In this document: in pieces, positions 8,756-16,527 of the stretch
How the letters are laid out: each line of letters begins with the position of its first letter
How positions within the stretch are numbered: the stretch's first letter is position 1
Origin: Desulfocapsa sp.
GTDB lineage: Bacteria > Desulfobacterota > Desulfobulbia > Desulfobulbales > Desulfocapsaceae
Length of the DNA: 64,000 bases
NCBI GenBank assembly: GCA_022712895.1
Contig: JAFLJS010000051.1
Coordinates: forward strand, 62,001-126,000
Reading direction: 5' to 3'
Program-made: the position numbers and the translations under genes
The notes under the pieces: model-generated
What the model was told of the DNA's origin: nothing
The model's database searches: none
The model's input: only the letters and a program-made list of their open reading frames with translations

Positions 8756-9952
8756 CTAAGCGGTTTCTGTCCCTTCCTCTGTTTGCCAGAAAGGAAGTAC
8801 CTTACCAATAAGCCAAAGGATAACGACGGGAGCAATCATAATGAAAATTGCTACTGCAATACCCTCTTTCTCAAACCACATTGGATGAAATGTGGTTGCG
8901 CCCCGTTCACTCTTAGACATAAGCTGTCCACCCACAACAACGTTCCAGCGCATGAGTATTACCTGGAGCAGGATCATGATGGAGACGATGGGAGCAAAAA
9001 AGAGCAAGATTCCATCTTTAAATTTAATCAGACTCATGGCCATAAGCAGGAAGAACGGAATCACTGAGAAAATACCAACTTGATAGACCCAGAAGGTGGT
9101 AAACAGTGGTCCTGAGTACAAGGCCTCAAGGGTATGCCAGTGATGAGTCGCCATGTAAAAATGGGAAAAGAGCTCAAGCATCTCAAATACAAAGTCGAGA
9201 ATGAAAAATCCCCACAGGAATTTAATCAGTGTTTGCACACACTCAATATCAACTTTTTTACCGGATACTTTCATCAGGATAATATAGGTAAGAATAATAC
9301 CGGCAATTCCTGAAACACAGGCGGAAAGTAAAAAGATAAGGGGCATTAGTGGTGTTGCCCACAGAGGATTGGCTTTAATTCCGCCAAAGATAAAACCAAC
9401 ATAGCCGTGCAGCACACAGGCCATGGGGATACCAATGGCAGCAAGAAAGCTGATTATTTTATGATCAAGCTTCAACGCTTTTGCTGAGACATTGTCAGAA
9501 CCGATGGCAAGAATAGTATAAACAGTCTTCATGAAACCGGTGGCCTTTGCCCCAAGGGCAACAACCGTTGGTCTGAAAATAAAGATGATTTCCAGAAGCA
9601 GAACAATAAAATATGCCGAATAGATATAACCAAAACCTGCCATGGCAGAAGTTGGGTTTGGAGTCAGCATCATGGACATCGCCCTTTCCGGATGACCAAG
9701 GTGGTTCATCAGGGGCCATGTTGCACAGATCAAAAATGCCAGGGCAAAAAGCAAGGAAAACTGTGCCACTGGTTTTAAGGATTTAATGTGAAATACATGG
9801 TAAAGGGAAGACACAATAAATGCCCCCGCCACAAGACCTGTAATGTATGGATAAAGTACGATCATCAGGCTCCAATGAACATGAAGATCATTTGGAAAAA
9901 CAAAGTTTGAAATCGCGGCGAGTGACTCACCGCTGGCTGCTACAGCACTCAT
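8756..9952 (-). CDS. NrfD-family quinol dehydrogenase membrane subunit
   Basis: Integral membrane protein of 398 residues with about nine to ten hydrophobic segments, belonging to the NrfD/PsrC family that binds menaquinol and feeds electrons to an FeS partner. It overlaps the upstream NrfC-like gene (TAATG) and is followed after about 260 nt by the octaheme gene. Together with the FeS protein and membrane cytochrome it forms a three-subunit module like those of Nrf, Qrc or Hmc/Tmc-type complexes. Assignment to the family is confident; which of these complexes it most resembles was not resolved. Confidence 0.85.
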   Translation of the reverse strand: MSAVAASGESLAAISNFVFPNDLHVHWSLMIVLYPYITGLVAGAFIVSSLYHVFHIKSLKPVAQFSLLFALAFLICATWPLMNHLGHPERAMSMMLTPNPTSAMAGFGYIYSAYFIVLLLEIIFIFRPTVVALGAKATGFMKTVYTILAIGSDNVSAKALKLDHKIISFLAAIGIPMACVLHGYVGFIFGGIKANPLWATPLMPLIFLLSACVSGIAGIILTYIILMKVSGKKVDIECVQTLIKFLWGFFILDFVFEMLELFSHFYMATHHWHTLEALYSGPLFTTFWVYQVGIFSVIPFFLLMAMSLIKFKDGILLFFAPIVSIMILLQVILMRWNVVVGGQLMSKSERGATTFHPMWFEKEGIAVAIFIMIAPVVILWLIGKVLPFWQTEEGTETA

Positions 9953-10755
9953 TAGACCACCTCCCTTCTTAAGCCAAGATAGTGAAGCTGCGGCTCGTTC
10001 CCCATGCCCGGTTTCAACACGGAAATAATATGAGGCTCGCGCATAATCTTGTACACCTCAGATGTCTTGTCATTCAGATCACCAAATTTTCTGGCCTGTA
10101 CCGGACAGACACTGACACACGCCGGCAATAAGCCGTCACGAACACGGTGGTAACACCAGGTGCACTTGGATGCTGTTTTAGTTACGGGATGAAGGAAGCG
10201 GACTGAATAGGGACAAGCCTGGATACAGTAGCCACAACCAACACAACGCTTCTCATCAATAAGAACAAATCCGTCTTCTGATTTGTATGTTGCACCAACC
10301 GGACAAACCTGCGTACAAGATGGTTTTTCACACATATTACAGAGCTTTGGAACAAAGAAAGTATCACGTACGGGGTATGGAATATCAGTACGAGGCTTGG
10401 TATAGCCGTCAAGGCCGCCATTAGGAGAATCAACAAACACTTCGTCATGATCATCAATGATATAACGCTCTACCCAGGTACGATAATTTCCATCCGGTAC
10501 ATTGTATTCATTCTTATCAGCTATGCAGCAGGAACCGCATCCGATGCAACGTGTAATATCCACGATAAAAATAAAGTTTTTCTTTGTGAAAACCGTATCT
10601 TCCTCACGCATTCCTGGAATCTGTTCGGCTATTTCCCTTCCACTGGCAGAATAGACCATAAGGAGTGAGCCGCCAATGGTTCCGGCCAGAACTTTTTTCA
10701 AGAATCCACGTCGATCTCTGTGAATCTCTTCCTGTAATTGTTTCATATCTTCCAT
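9952..10755 (-). CDS. NrfC/DmsB-type 4Fe-4S ferredoxin subunit with Tat signal
   Basis: Periplasmic iron-sulfur protein of 267 residues. A Tat motif (DRRGFLKK at 14-21) and hydrophobic stretch start the protein. Four Cys clusters follow, assembled from C70/73/76, C139/142/147/151, C171/174/177/181 and C198/201/213/217, as in NrfC, PsrB and DmsB. It should pass electrons from the NrfD-like subunit to the tetraheme cytochrome or directly to the octaheme enzyme. It overlaps both neighbours by a few bases (TAATG junctions), so the three genes form a tight operon. Confidence 0.87.
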   Translation of the reverse strand: MEDMKQLQEEIHRDRRGFLKKVLAGTIGGSLLMVYSASGREIAEQIPGMREEDTVFTKKNFIFIVDITRCIGCGSCCIADKNEYNVPDGNYRTWVERYIIDDHDEVFVDSPNGGLDGYTKPRTDIPYPVRDTFFVPKLCNMCEKPSCTQVCPVGATYKSEDGFVLIDEKRCVGCGYCIQACPYSVRFLHPVTKTASKCTWCYHRVRDGLLPACVSVCPVQARKFGDLNDKTSEVYKIMREPHIISVLKPGMGNEPQLHYLGLRREVV

Positions 10756-11309
10756 TACTTCTTCTCCTCCTTCATGGGCACACCCGCCATCTCATAAGCT
10801 GCCCGTACCCATAGAAGTGGATCGTGAACCATATGACACTGGTTGCAATTATGGGTAATCTGCACTTTTTTCTCTTCAAGATGCTGTGGCATGGCTACAA
10901 CCTTAATAACTGTCTCTGGACGAGCCTTGATGACTTTGTTATGACAGCGGAGACAAAGCTCTTTGATTTCCATTCCACGTTTTACTGGAAGCTTGCCTAT
11001 GACCTTGCCATCCTTTACGTGATCGGCATAAGGGCCATGACACACTTCACAGGAAACAGTTTTATGAACTCCAGCTTTATGAATCAGTCGAATGGGACGA
11101 TGGCATTCAAAACAGGCATCGTTGGTTTGATTCCGAATAGCGACATCGCGCTGATCCTGGATATCACTTCCACGGTAATGTCCATACTGGCCCATGGTTT
11201 CAGGGAGAAATATCCCCCTGGCAAATATCCCTAAGCCACCGGCAACAACCAATATCACCGCCAGTTTCAGCACATGTGCAAAGTAACTTGATTTATACTT
11301 CTTCTCCAC
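10755..11309 (-). CDS. membrane-anchored tetraheme cytochrome c
   Basis: A 184-residue protein with one N-terminal membrane segment (residues 14-34) and four CxxCH heme sites at C66, C87, C119 and C155. It is the first gene of the NrfC-NrfD-octaheme operon. The start is GTG, with a GGAGGAG ribosome-binding site 6 nt upstream. Its size and four hemes recall NrfH/NapC cytochromes, but the heme spacing and NrfCD neighbours suggest it is the cytochrome arm of a quinol-oxidising complex that reduces the octaheme enzyme. The electron path is inferred. Confidence 0.82.
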   Translation of the reverse strand: MEKKYKSSYFAHVLKLAVILVVAGGLGIFARGIFLPETMGQYGHYRGSDIQDQRDVAIRNQTNDACFECHRPIRLIHKAGVHKTVSCEVCHGPYADHVKDGKVIGKLPVKRGMEIKELCLRCHNKVIKARPETVIKVVAMPQHLEEKKVQITHNCNQCHMVHDPLLWVRAAYEMAGVPMKEEKK

Positions 11310-11354
11310 CTGACTCCTCCACTTAACTAGTTAATGTTTTGCTTCCCTGACAAA

Positions 11355-11395
11355 AATGATAGCCTTAAAAAAATAATTATATTAAGCCTATCATT
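11355..11395 (-). promoter_or_regulatory. inverted repeat in leader of cytochrome operon
   Basis: Two 14-bp arms (AATGATAGCCTTAA at 11355-11368 and TTAAGCCTATCATT at 11382-11395) match at 13 positions around a 13-nt AT-rich loop. The site lies about 45 nt upstream of the GTG start and downstream of the predicted sigma-54 promoter, so it would form a hairpin in the mRNA leader. It may also be a protein-binding operator: the loop contains TATAAT on the minus strand, which could act as a second, sigma-70-type -10 box. Function unknown. Confidence 0.5.
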
Positions 11396-11438
11396 TAAAA
11401 AATCAGGAAGTCAAATCTATTTTCAACTCTCTCAGAGT

Positions 11439-11454
11439 AGCAACATCTGTACCA
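11439..11454 (-). promoter_or_regulatory. sigma-54 promoter of tetraheme-NrfCD-octaheme operon
   Basis: Read on the minus strand the site is TGGTACAGATGTTGCT, a close match to TGGCAC-N5-TTGCW with the invariant GG and GC separated by exactly 10 nt. Transcription would start near 11428, giving a leader of about 120 nt. The gene for a sigma-54 activator lies on the other side of the same intergenic region, and two dyads are positioned 80-125 bp upstream of the expected start. Confidence 0.7.
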
Positions 11455-11506
11455 CCTCTCCGAACAACGCTATATCCGGCAGATAGGAAACGCAAACTCA
11501 TCACAC

Positions 11507-11554
11507 GATACCGTTTGGTTACACAAACTAAAAAAAACGATACCTTGAGGTAAC
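11507..11554. promoter_or_regulatory. tandem dyads, candidate activator binding sites
   Basis: Two copies of an imperfect palindrome with identical layout: GATACC-N4-GGTTAC at 11507-11522 and GATACC-N4-GGTAAC at 11539-11554. Both are preceded by AC and followed by ACAA. They are 32 bp apart, three helical turns, so bound dimers would face the same side. They lie 80-125 bp upstream of the predicted sigma-54 start, the usual place for an enhancer-binding protein. The partner is inferred to be the neighbouring response regulator. Confidence 0.6.
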
Positions 11555-11625
11555 ACAACTAGCAACCGTCATCATTTAGTTAAATAGCTAAATCAAGATA
11601 TAATTAGACATACAATAAGAACAAT

Positions 11626-11641
11626 GTTACCCTTTGGTAGC
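11626..11641. promoter_or_regulatory. third copy of dyad, near kinase gene start
   Basis: GTTACC-N4-GGTAGC has the same half-site layout as the two dyads at 11507-11554. It lies 52 nt upstream of the chosen kinase start and just after a TATAAT (11599-11604), so it may allow autoregulation of the two-component genes. Confidence 0.45.
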
Positions 11642-11692
11642 ACCACTCTCCCCCCCCTGACCCTAACTACCGCCGGGAGGCAAACGCGCTCC

Positions 11693-13297
11693 ATGATATT
11701 CTCATCCACACGCACTTGGATAGACTCTAAATTCTCCCTTCGCGGAAAATTCATTGTGGCCATTGGCGCCATTATTTCGGTCTCCTACCTAGTTTTTCTG
11801 TACAGAACTTCCATCGTTGACAATGAACTGATCATCATGCATGCCAAACAACAGGCCCGAATGCTATACAGTCAAATACTCATAACCAGACAGTGGGTTT
11901 CGGAACATAACGGTCTTTTTGTTATGCGCACAGACAGCGTTGATTCCAACCCCTTCCTTGACCTGCCAAGTATTTGGGATCAGTATGGTAATGAATACGT
12001 GATGCGAAACCCGGCCATGGTTACCAGAGAACTTTCTGAATATTCCATCGAGAAAGGTCTTGGCAGTTTTCGGGTCACCAGCCTTAAACCAATCAACCCT
12101 GCCAACAACCCTGACCAATACGAAAAGGAGTGTATGATTGACTTTGAACATGGCCTTGCAGAATCCATTGAGATCACCGATTCTCCAGAGGGCAGAGTGG
12201 TTCGTTATCTCGCCCCTCTTGACGTCAAAGATTCCTGTCTAGGATGCCACGCAAGGCACGGATACAGCCAAGGAGATATCAGAGGTGCTCTCTCAATCAC
12301 CATCCCAATCGCCTGGGCAGATGAAAAAATGCGGGTCAACAACCGTTCCCTGTTATTTATCGGGATAGTCAGTTTTGTTTTGGTTTCTATCACTTTGCTC
12401 ATCATGTTCAACACCTTGGTGGTAAGCAGACTTGAGCGGCTCTCAACTGCGATGACCGCTTTCCCCGAAACAGAACCGGACCAATCATTACTTCTCACAG
12501 GGAATGATGAAATTGCTGATTTGAGTGAGCAATTTGTTGAACTCTGTAAACGACTCACCCAGTCAAGAACAGAGCTGGACAGCACTCGCAGACAAGCATG
12601 GCTCAACGAAAAGATGGCCTCCATGGGAATCCTGTCAGCAGGCATTGCCCATGAAGTTAACAATCCTTTGGGCGGTATGCTCAATTTAGTAAAATCTCTT
12701 CGCGAAAATCCACAAGATCTTGAAATGCAGGAACGATATCTGCCTCTCATTGACAAGGGGCTGAAACGTATCGAGCACACCATGCGTCAACTCCTTAACT
12801 TTGGCAGACAGGAGACTCTGCAGTACAGAAAGATAGAGGTTGGCGAACTATTAAGCGAATGCCTGGAACTTCTTTCTTACAAATTGAAGGGAATTACCAT
12901 TGAGCAGGATTACAAATTAGAGCAGGAGTATTATGTTGACGCAGAGGCTCTCAAACAGATCTTCATCAACCTGGGTCTCAATGGTATTCAGGCTATGCCT
13001 AACGGCGGTACCCTGAGTATTGACTCGAAACTTATTGACAGCAAGCTTCATTTCCGTTTTAAAGACACCGGTATTGGCATTGCTAAAGAAGATATGGCGC
13101 ACATCTTTGATCCCTTTTTCACCACAAAAGATGTTGGGGTTGGTACCGGGCTTGGCCTTTCAGTCACCTACTCGCTTATTGACCAGATGAACGGATCGAT
13201 TTCTGTGGAAAGTGTCGCCGGAATTGGTACCGAGTTCACTGTGATTATTCCTGCAAAAATTTTGGCTACTAACGAGATAGAGGAACAGAATGGCTAG
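11693..13297 (+). CDS. sensor histidine kinase with DUF3365 (heme c) domain
   Basis: Membrane histidine kinase of 534 residues. A first membrane segment (about 18-40) precedes a periplasmic DUF3365/Tll0287-type domain carrying a CxxCH site (C182, C185, H186), which suggests covalent heme sensing of redox state or a small ligand. A second membrane segment, a HAMP-like region, a HisKA domain with phospho-acceptor H320 (AHEVNNP) and an HATPase domain with DTGIG and GTGLGLS motifs follow. The ATG at 11693 has GGGAGG 12 nt upstream; an ORF beginning at 11624 is possible. Its 3' end overlaps the response regulator gene by 8 nt. It is divergent from the octaheme operon, so nitrate/nitrite or nitrogen-oxide control is inferred. 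Confidence 0.85.
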   Translation: MIFSSTRTWIDSKFSLRGKFIVAIGAIISVSYLVFLYRTSIVDNELIIMHAKQQARMLYSQILITRQWVSEHNGLFVMRTDSVDSNPFLDLPSIWDQYGNEYVMRNPAMVTRELSEYSIEKGLGSFRVTSLKPINPANNPDQYEKECMIDFEHGLAESIEITDSPEGRVVRYLAPLDVKDSCLGCHARHGYSQGDIRGALSITIPIAWADEKMRVNNRSLLFIGIVSFVLVSITLLIMFNTLVVSRLERLSTAMTAFPETEPDQSLLLTGNDEIADLSEQFVELCKRLTQSRTELDSTRRQAWLNEKMASMGILSAGIAHEVNNPLGGMLNLVKSLRENPQDLEMQERYLPLIDKGLKRIEHTMRQLLNFGRQETLQYRKIEVGELLSECLELLSYKLKGITIEQDYKLEQEYYVDAEALKQIFINLGLNGIQAMPNGGTLSIDSKLIDSKLHFRFKDTGIGIAKEDMAHIFDPFFTTKDVGVGTGLGLSVTYSLIDQMNGSISVESVAGIGTEFTVIIPAKILATNEIEEQNG

Positions 13298-14624
13298 AAT
13301 ACTTCTTGCTGAAGATGACGAGATAATGCGAATCTCCGTCTACGACAAATTGAAACATTTCGGATGGCAGGTTGACGAAGTAGAGAATGGCCTGGAAGGT
13401 GTTAAACTCCTCGAAAAACACGACTACCAACTGGTTATTTCAGATATCCGTATGCCAGGCATGGATGGCCTCAATCTTCTGCAAAAAGTTAAAGAACTGA
13501 GTCCGGAAACTGATGTGATCATCATGACAGCCTACGGGTCCATTGATGACGCGCTGGACTGTATGAAACGAGGAGCCTCCGAATATATCCTCAAGCCTTT
13601 TGATATGGATGATCTGATTATTCGTTGCAATCGGCTTTTTGATATGCAGACGGTTAAGGCAAGATGTAAAACCCTTGAAGAAAACTGTGAACTGCGCAAA
13701 AGCGACCTTGTGGGGAAAAGCCCAGCAATGGAACAGGTTTTTGCCATAATTGAGCAGGTTGCCCCCACCAATGCAACAATCCTGATTACCGGGGAATCTG
13801 GTACCGGCAAAGAGCTTGCTGCCCGCAGCATTCATAAAAGAAGTCTTCGTAAAGACAAGGCCTTTGTTTCGATTAACTGTGCTGCGATCCCGGAAGGCCT
13901 TATGGAATCTGAGCTTTTTGGCCATGAACGAGGTGCATTCACTGGAGCAGATCAAAAACGAAAGGGAAAATTTGAACTTGCTGACAATGGAACATTACTC
14001 CTTGACGAGCTTGGCGATCTACCGGGGCCCCTACAGGCTAAACTATTACGAGTACTCCAGGAAGGCTCGTTTGAACGAGTGGGAGGAAGTAAAACCATCA
14101 GTGCTGATGTACGGGTACTGGCTTGCACATCAAAGGATTTACAAGTTGAAGTAAATGAAGGACGGTTTCGACAAGACCTTCTCTTTCGCTTAAAGGTAAT
14201 TCCTATCATAATGCCCCCTTTACGTGAACATAAAGAAGATATCCATGACCTTTGCCTTCATTTTCTAAAAGAATTCAGCTCGCCTTACAGCAAAGCCTTC
14301 TCCATATCCAATGACGCATTAGCCTGTCTTGAATCCTACAATTTTCCTGGAAATGCACGGGAACTTCATAATCTCATGGAAAGAGCTACAGTGCTGAGCA
14401 GTGGCCCTGTCATTGGCACTGAGGATTTGCCGACTGAGCTTTGCCAGGTGAAGCCGAAAATCGATATCGGTTTTAAACTTTCTGACAATATGGCAACAGC
14501 AGAAAGGGCCTGCCTGAAAAAGGCATTGAACCACTGCCAGGGGAACCGCACGAAAACGGCGGAGCTGCTGGGAATCAGCAGAAAGAATTTGTGGGAAAAG
14601 TTAAAAAATTACGAAATAAGCTAA
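13290..14624 (+). CDS. sigma-54-dependent response regulator, NtrC family
   Basis: A 444-residue transcription activator with three parts. The receiver domain has phospho-acceptor D52 and acidic pocket residues E8-D9-D10. The AAA+ domain has Walker A GESGTGKE at 168-175 and the sigma-54-contacting GAFTGA loop at 215-220. A Fis-type helix-turn-helix lies in the last 40 residues. It is translationally coupled to the kinase. It is the natural candidate for binding the dyads at 11507-11554 and firing the sigma-54 promoter at 11439-11454. The target operon is inferred from position. Confidence 0.92.
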   Translation: MARILLAEDDEIMRISVYDKLKHFGWQVDEVENGLEGVKLLEKHDYQLVISDIRMPGMDGLNLLQKVKELSPETDVIIMTAYGSIDDALDCMKRGASEYILKPFDMDDLIIRCNRLFDMQTVKARCKTLEENCELRKSDLVGKSPAMEQVFAIIEQVAPTNATILITGESGTGKELAARSIHKRSLRKDKAFVSINCAAIPEGLMESELFGHERGAFTGADQKRKGKFELADNGTLLLDELGDLPGPLQAKLLRVLQEGSFERVGGSKTISADVRVLACTSKDLQVEVNEGRFRQDLLFRLKVIPIIMPPLREHKEDIHDLCLHFLKEFSSPYSKAFSISNDALACLESYNFPGNARELHNLMERATVLSSGPVIGTEDLPTELCQVKPKIDIGFKLSDNMATAERACLKKALNHCQGNRTKTAELLGISRKNLWEKLKNYEIS

Positions 14625-14631
14625 AAAACCA

Positions 14632-14686
14632 CGAGCGAGCGACAGAAAAACAATATATTTCAAGGTAGGAGCTCGCTCGCCCCTAC
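14632..14686. repeat. REP-like inverted repeat between regulator and fmdB-like gene
   Basis: CGAGCGAGC (14632-14640) pairs perfectly with GCTCGCTCG (14671-14679). The right arm sits inside a shorter palindromic block, GTAGGAGC to GCCCCTAC (14665-14686), which shares GTAGGAG with other intergenic elements in the window. It lies between two convergent genes and overlaps the stop of the minus-strand gene, so it could also help end transcription, but there is no T-run. Confidence 0.45.
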
Positions 14687-15174
14687 AATCTATATAACTT
14701 TTCATCACGACCTGGAGTCTTTTTCTTTGACAGCACTTGTTGTTTCGTGCCATCAAAAGAAAAAAGATCATCACCCTCTAGACTATTACCCAATTCTTTT
14801 TCTATCAGATTAGGATCTTCGCCTTTTTCCATTCTCGAGATGGCTTCTTCCATGGTGTCGCCCAAATGCATTCCGGTTTTTTTGGTGAATTTCCGCATAA
14901 GCATAGCCATCTGTTTTGGATTCTCCTCATTCAGCCCATCCGCCTCTGCCATGAGTGAACCAAAAGCCTCTTCCATTTTTGCCTCATCCATTCCTTCCAT
15001 GGGGGCGCTCCCGCCTTCTTCAGTCTTTCCTATGGTGGCGAAAGTGGATATTTGACGACGTATCTCTTTTTCCCCACAGCGAGGACAGTCGGGTCTGGTG
15101 CTGGTGTCAATACGACTTGAGAGGAAGTTAAAGAGTACGTTACAGTGGTCACAATAGAATTCGTATATGGGCAT
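14683..15174 (-). CDS. FmdB-type zinc ribbon protein
   Basis: A 163-residue protein starting with the FmdB/CxxC regulatory motif MPIYEFYC: Cys pairs C8-x2-C11 and C30-x2-C33 make a zinc ribbon. The rest is Met/Glu-rich and helical, with no recognised domain, and is longer than the usual FmdB of 70-110 residues. Proteins of this family are often called regulatory, but their role is not established. It is probably a separate unit or co-transcribed with aroB, whose stop is about 35 nt upstream. Confidence 0.75.
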   Translation of the reverse strand: MPIYEFYCDHCNVLFNFLSSRIDTSTRPDCPRCGEKEIRRQISTFATIGKTEEGGSAPMEGMDEAKMEEAFGSLMAEADGLNEENPKQMAMLMRKFTKKTGMHLGDTMEEAISRMEKGEDPNLIEKELGNSLEGDDLFSFDGTKQQVLSKKKTPGRDEKLYRL

Positions 15175-15209
15175 AGGGGATAGTATTCCGTTTTCAGTAT
15201 AATTCGCTG

Positions 15210-16292
15210 CTATTGTTTTAAAACTTCATCAATCTGCTCTTCGGTTATTTCGTTTGAAATAATTACCTTACCGATGGTTGTTGGCAATACATAAAAAACA
15301 GAACCGGAAATGGATTTCTTATCTGTCTTAATATAGCTCTTGATACGTTCTCTGTCCATATCCACAGGAATTTCTGTTGGCAAACCAAAAGCATGAATCA
15401 GCGTTGCAACTCTGCCAGCTTCTTTTCGTTTGCATAATCCTGAAGATACTGCAAGGCGAAGGGCAGCTACCATACCTATGGCCACAGCGTGCCCATGAAT
15501 CAATTTAAAATCTGAAGCAGCTTCCACGGCGTGGCCTATGGTATGGCCAAAGTTCAAAATTCGCCTGAGATCTAACTCCCGTTCATCTTCTGCCACCACA
15601 GCAGCCTTCGTTCGGCAACAGATGGTGATCATCTCCTGAACAATAGAGGGCTGCAAGGCAAGAATAGCGTCAAGATTTCGTTCGAGAAAACAGTAAAAAT
15701 CGAGATCCCAGATAACTCCGTACTTAATCACCTCAGCTATGCCGCCTAAGTACTCATCGGGTGGCAAGGTACTAAGTACTGCTGTATCAATATACACTGC
15801 TTTGGGCTGATAAAAAGCACCTACCAGATTTTTTCCTTCGGGAAGATCCACACCTGTCTTTCCACCCACTGAACTGTCAACCTGTGAGAGCAAAGTGGTG
15901 GGCACCTGCACAAAAGGAATACCCCTCATATAGCTTGCAGCTAAAAATCCGGCAAGATCTCCAGTAACACCACCACCAAGGGCTATGATTCCAGAACTGC
16001 GATCAAGTCCTATTTGGGCAAGTTTTGAGGAGAGCTCCGCAAAGACTTTCAGGTTTTTTGACGCTTCGCCGCGAGGGAAAGTTATCAGCTCGGCTGTTAC
16101 TCCAGCTTCCTCCAGAGACTTCATCAGTGTTGAGCCGTAAAGCGATGCCACATGGTCGTCTGCAATAACAGCGAAACGGGTTGCGATATTACGTTTTGCA
16201 AGATCAGCACCAACGTTTACCAATATCCCGTCTTCTATGAAAATTGGATAACTGCGATCACCAAGGCCTACCGTTAGAGTTTGATTAGACAT
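15210..16292 (-). CDS. aroB: 3-dehydroquinate synthase
   Basis: Second enzyme of the shikimate pathway, converting DAHP to 3-dehydroquinate with NAD and a metal ion in the cytoplasm. The 360-residue length is normal. Conserved motifs are the GGGVTGDLAGF nucleotide-binding loop, PTTLLSQVDSSVGGKTGV, and the metal-binding segment NFGHTIGHAVE with downstream HGHAVAIGM. The gene stands between fmdB-like and sat. The spacer towards sat carries a long hairpin repeat and the sat terminator. Confidence 0.95.
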   Translation of the reverse strand: MSNQTLTVGLGDRSYPIFIEDGILVNVGADLAKRNIATRFAVIADDHVASLYGSTLMKSLEEAGVTAELITFPRGEASKNLKVFAELSSKLAQIGLDRSSGIIALGGGVTGDLAGFLAASYMRGIPFVQVPTTLLSQVDSSVGGKTGVDLPEGKNLVGAFYQPKAVYIDTAVLSTLPPDEYLGGIAEVIKYGVIWDLDFYCFLERNLDAILALQPSIVQEMITICCRTKAAVVAEDERELDLRRILNFGHTIGHAVEAASDFKLIHGHAVAIGMVAALRLAVSSGLCKRKEAGRVATLIHAFGLPTEIPVDMDRERIKSYIKTDKKSISGSVFYVLPTTIGKVIISNEITEEQIDEVLKQ

Positions 16293-16322
16293 AGTTTTTA
16301 AAAATAGTGAAATGGTTCCATG

Positions 16323-16450
16323 GTTTGGTTTGAAAAAACTTTACATTCGAGGCGCGTAAATTCAAAATCATTTCGGCGTACACTGGGCACGTCGCAATGA
16401 TTTTGAATTTGCAGCAACGAAGAAGGTGAAGATTTCTTTTCAGACCCAAC
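16323..16450 (+). repeat. long-hairpin dispersed repeat, copy 1
   Basis: An element of about 125 bp folding as one long imperfect hairpin. The inner arms are a perfect 14-bp inverted repeat (16359-16372 with 16396-16409). The outer arms pair GGTTTGAAAA with TTTTCAGACC. The inter-arm blocks GAGGCGCGTA, ACGTCGCAAT and GCAGCAACGAAG are shared with copies at 50501-50626 and 60581-60710, whereas the arm sequences differ between copies yet stay complementary within each. Confidence 0.7.
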
Positions 16451-16453
16451 AAC

Positions 16454-16495
16454 AAAAAAGGGGAAACGCACCCAAAATGGCAGCGTTCCCCCTTA
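16454..16495 (-). terminator. intrinsic terminator of sat
   Basis: On the minus strand the arms AAGGGGGAACGC and GCGTTTCCCCTT pair with one mismatch around a 13-nt loop and run into TTTTTT, about 35 nt after the sat stop. Confidence 0.85.
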
Positions 16496-16527
16496 AACAG
16501 ACTTACAACAAAATCAAAGCAGGCAAT

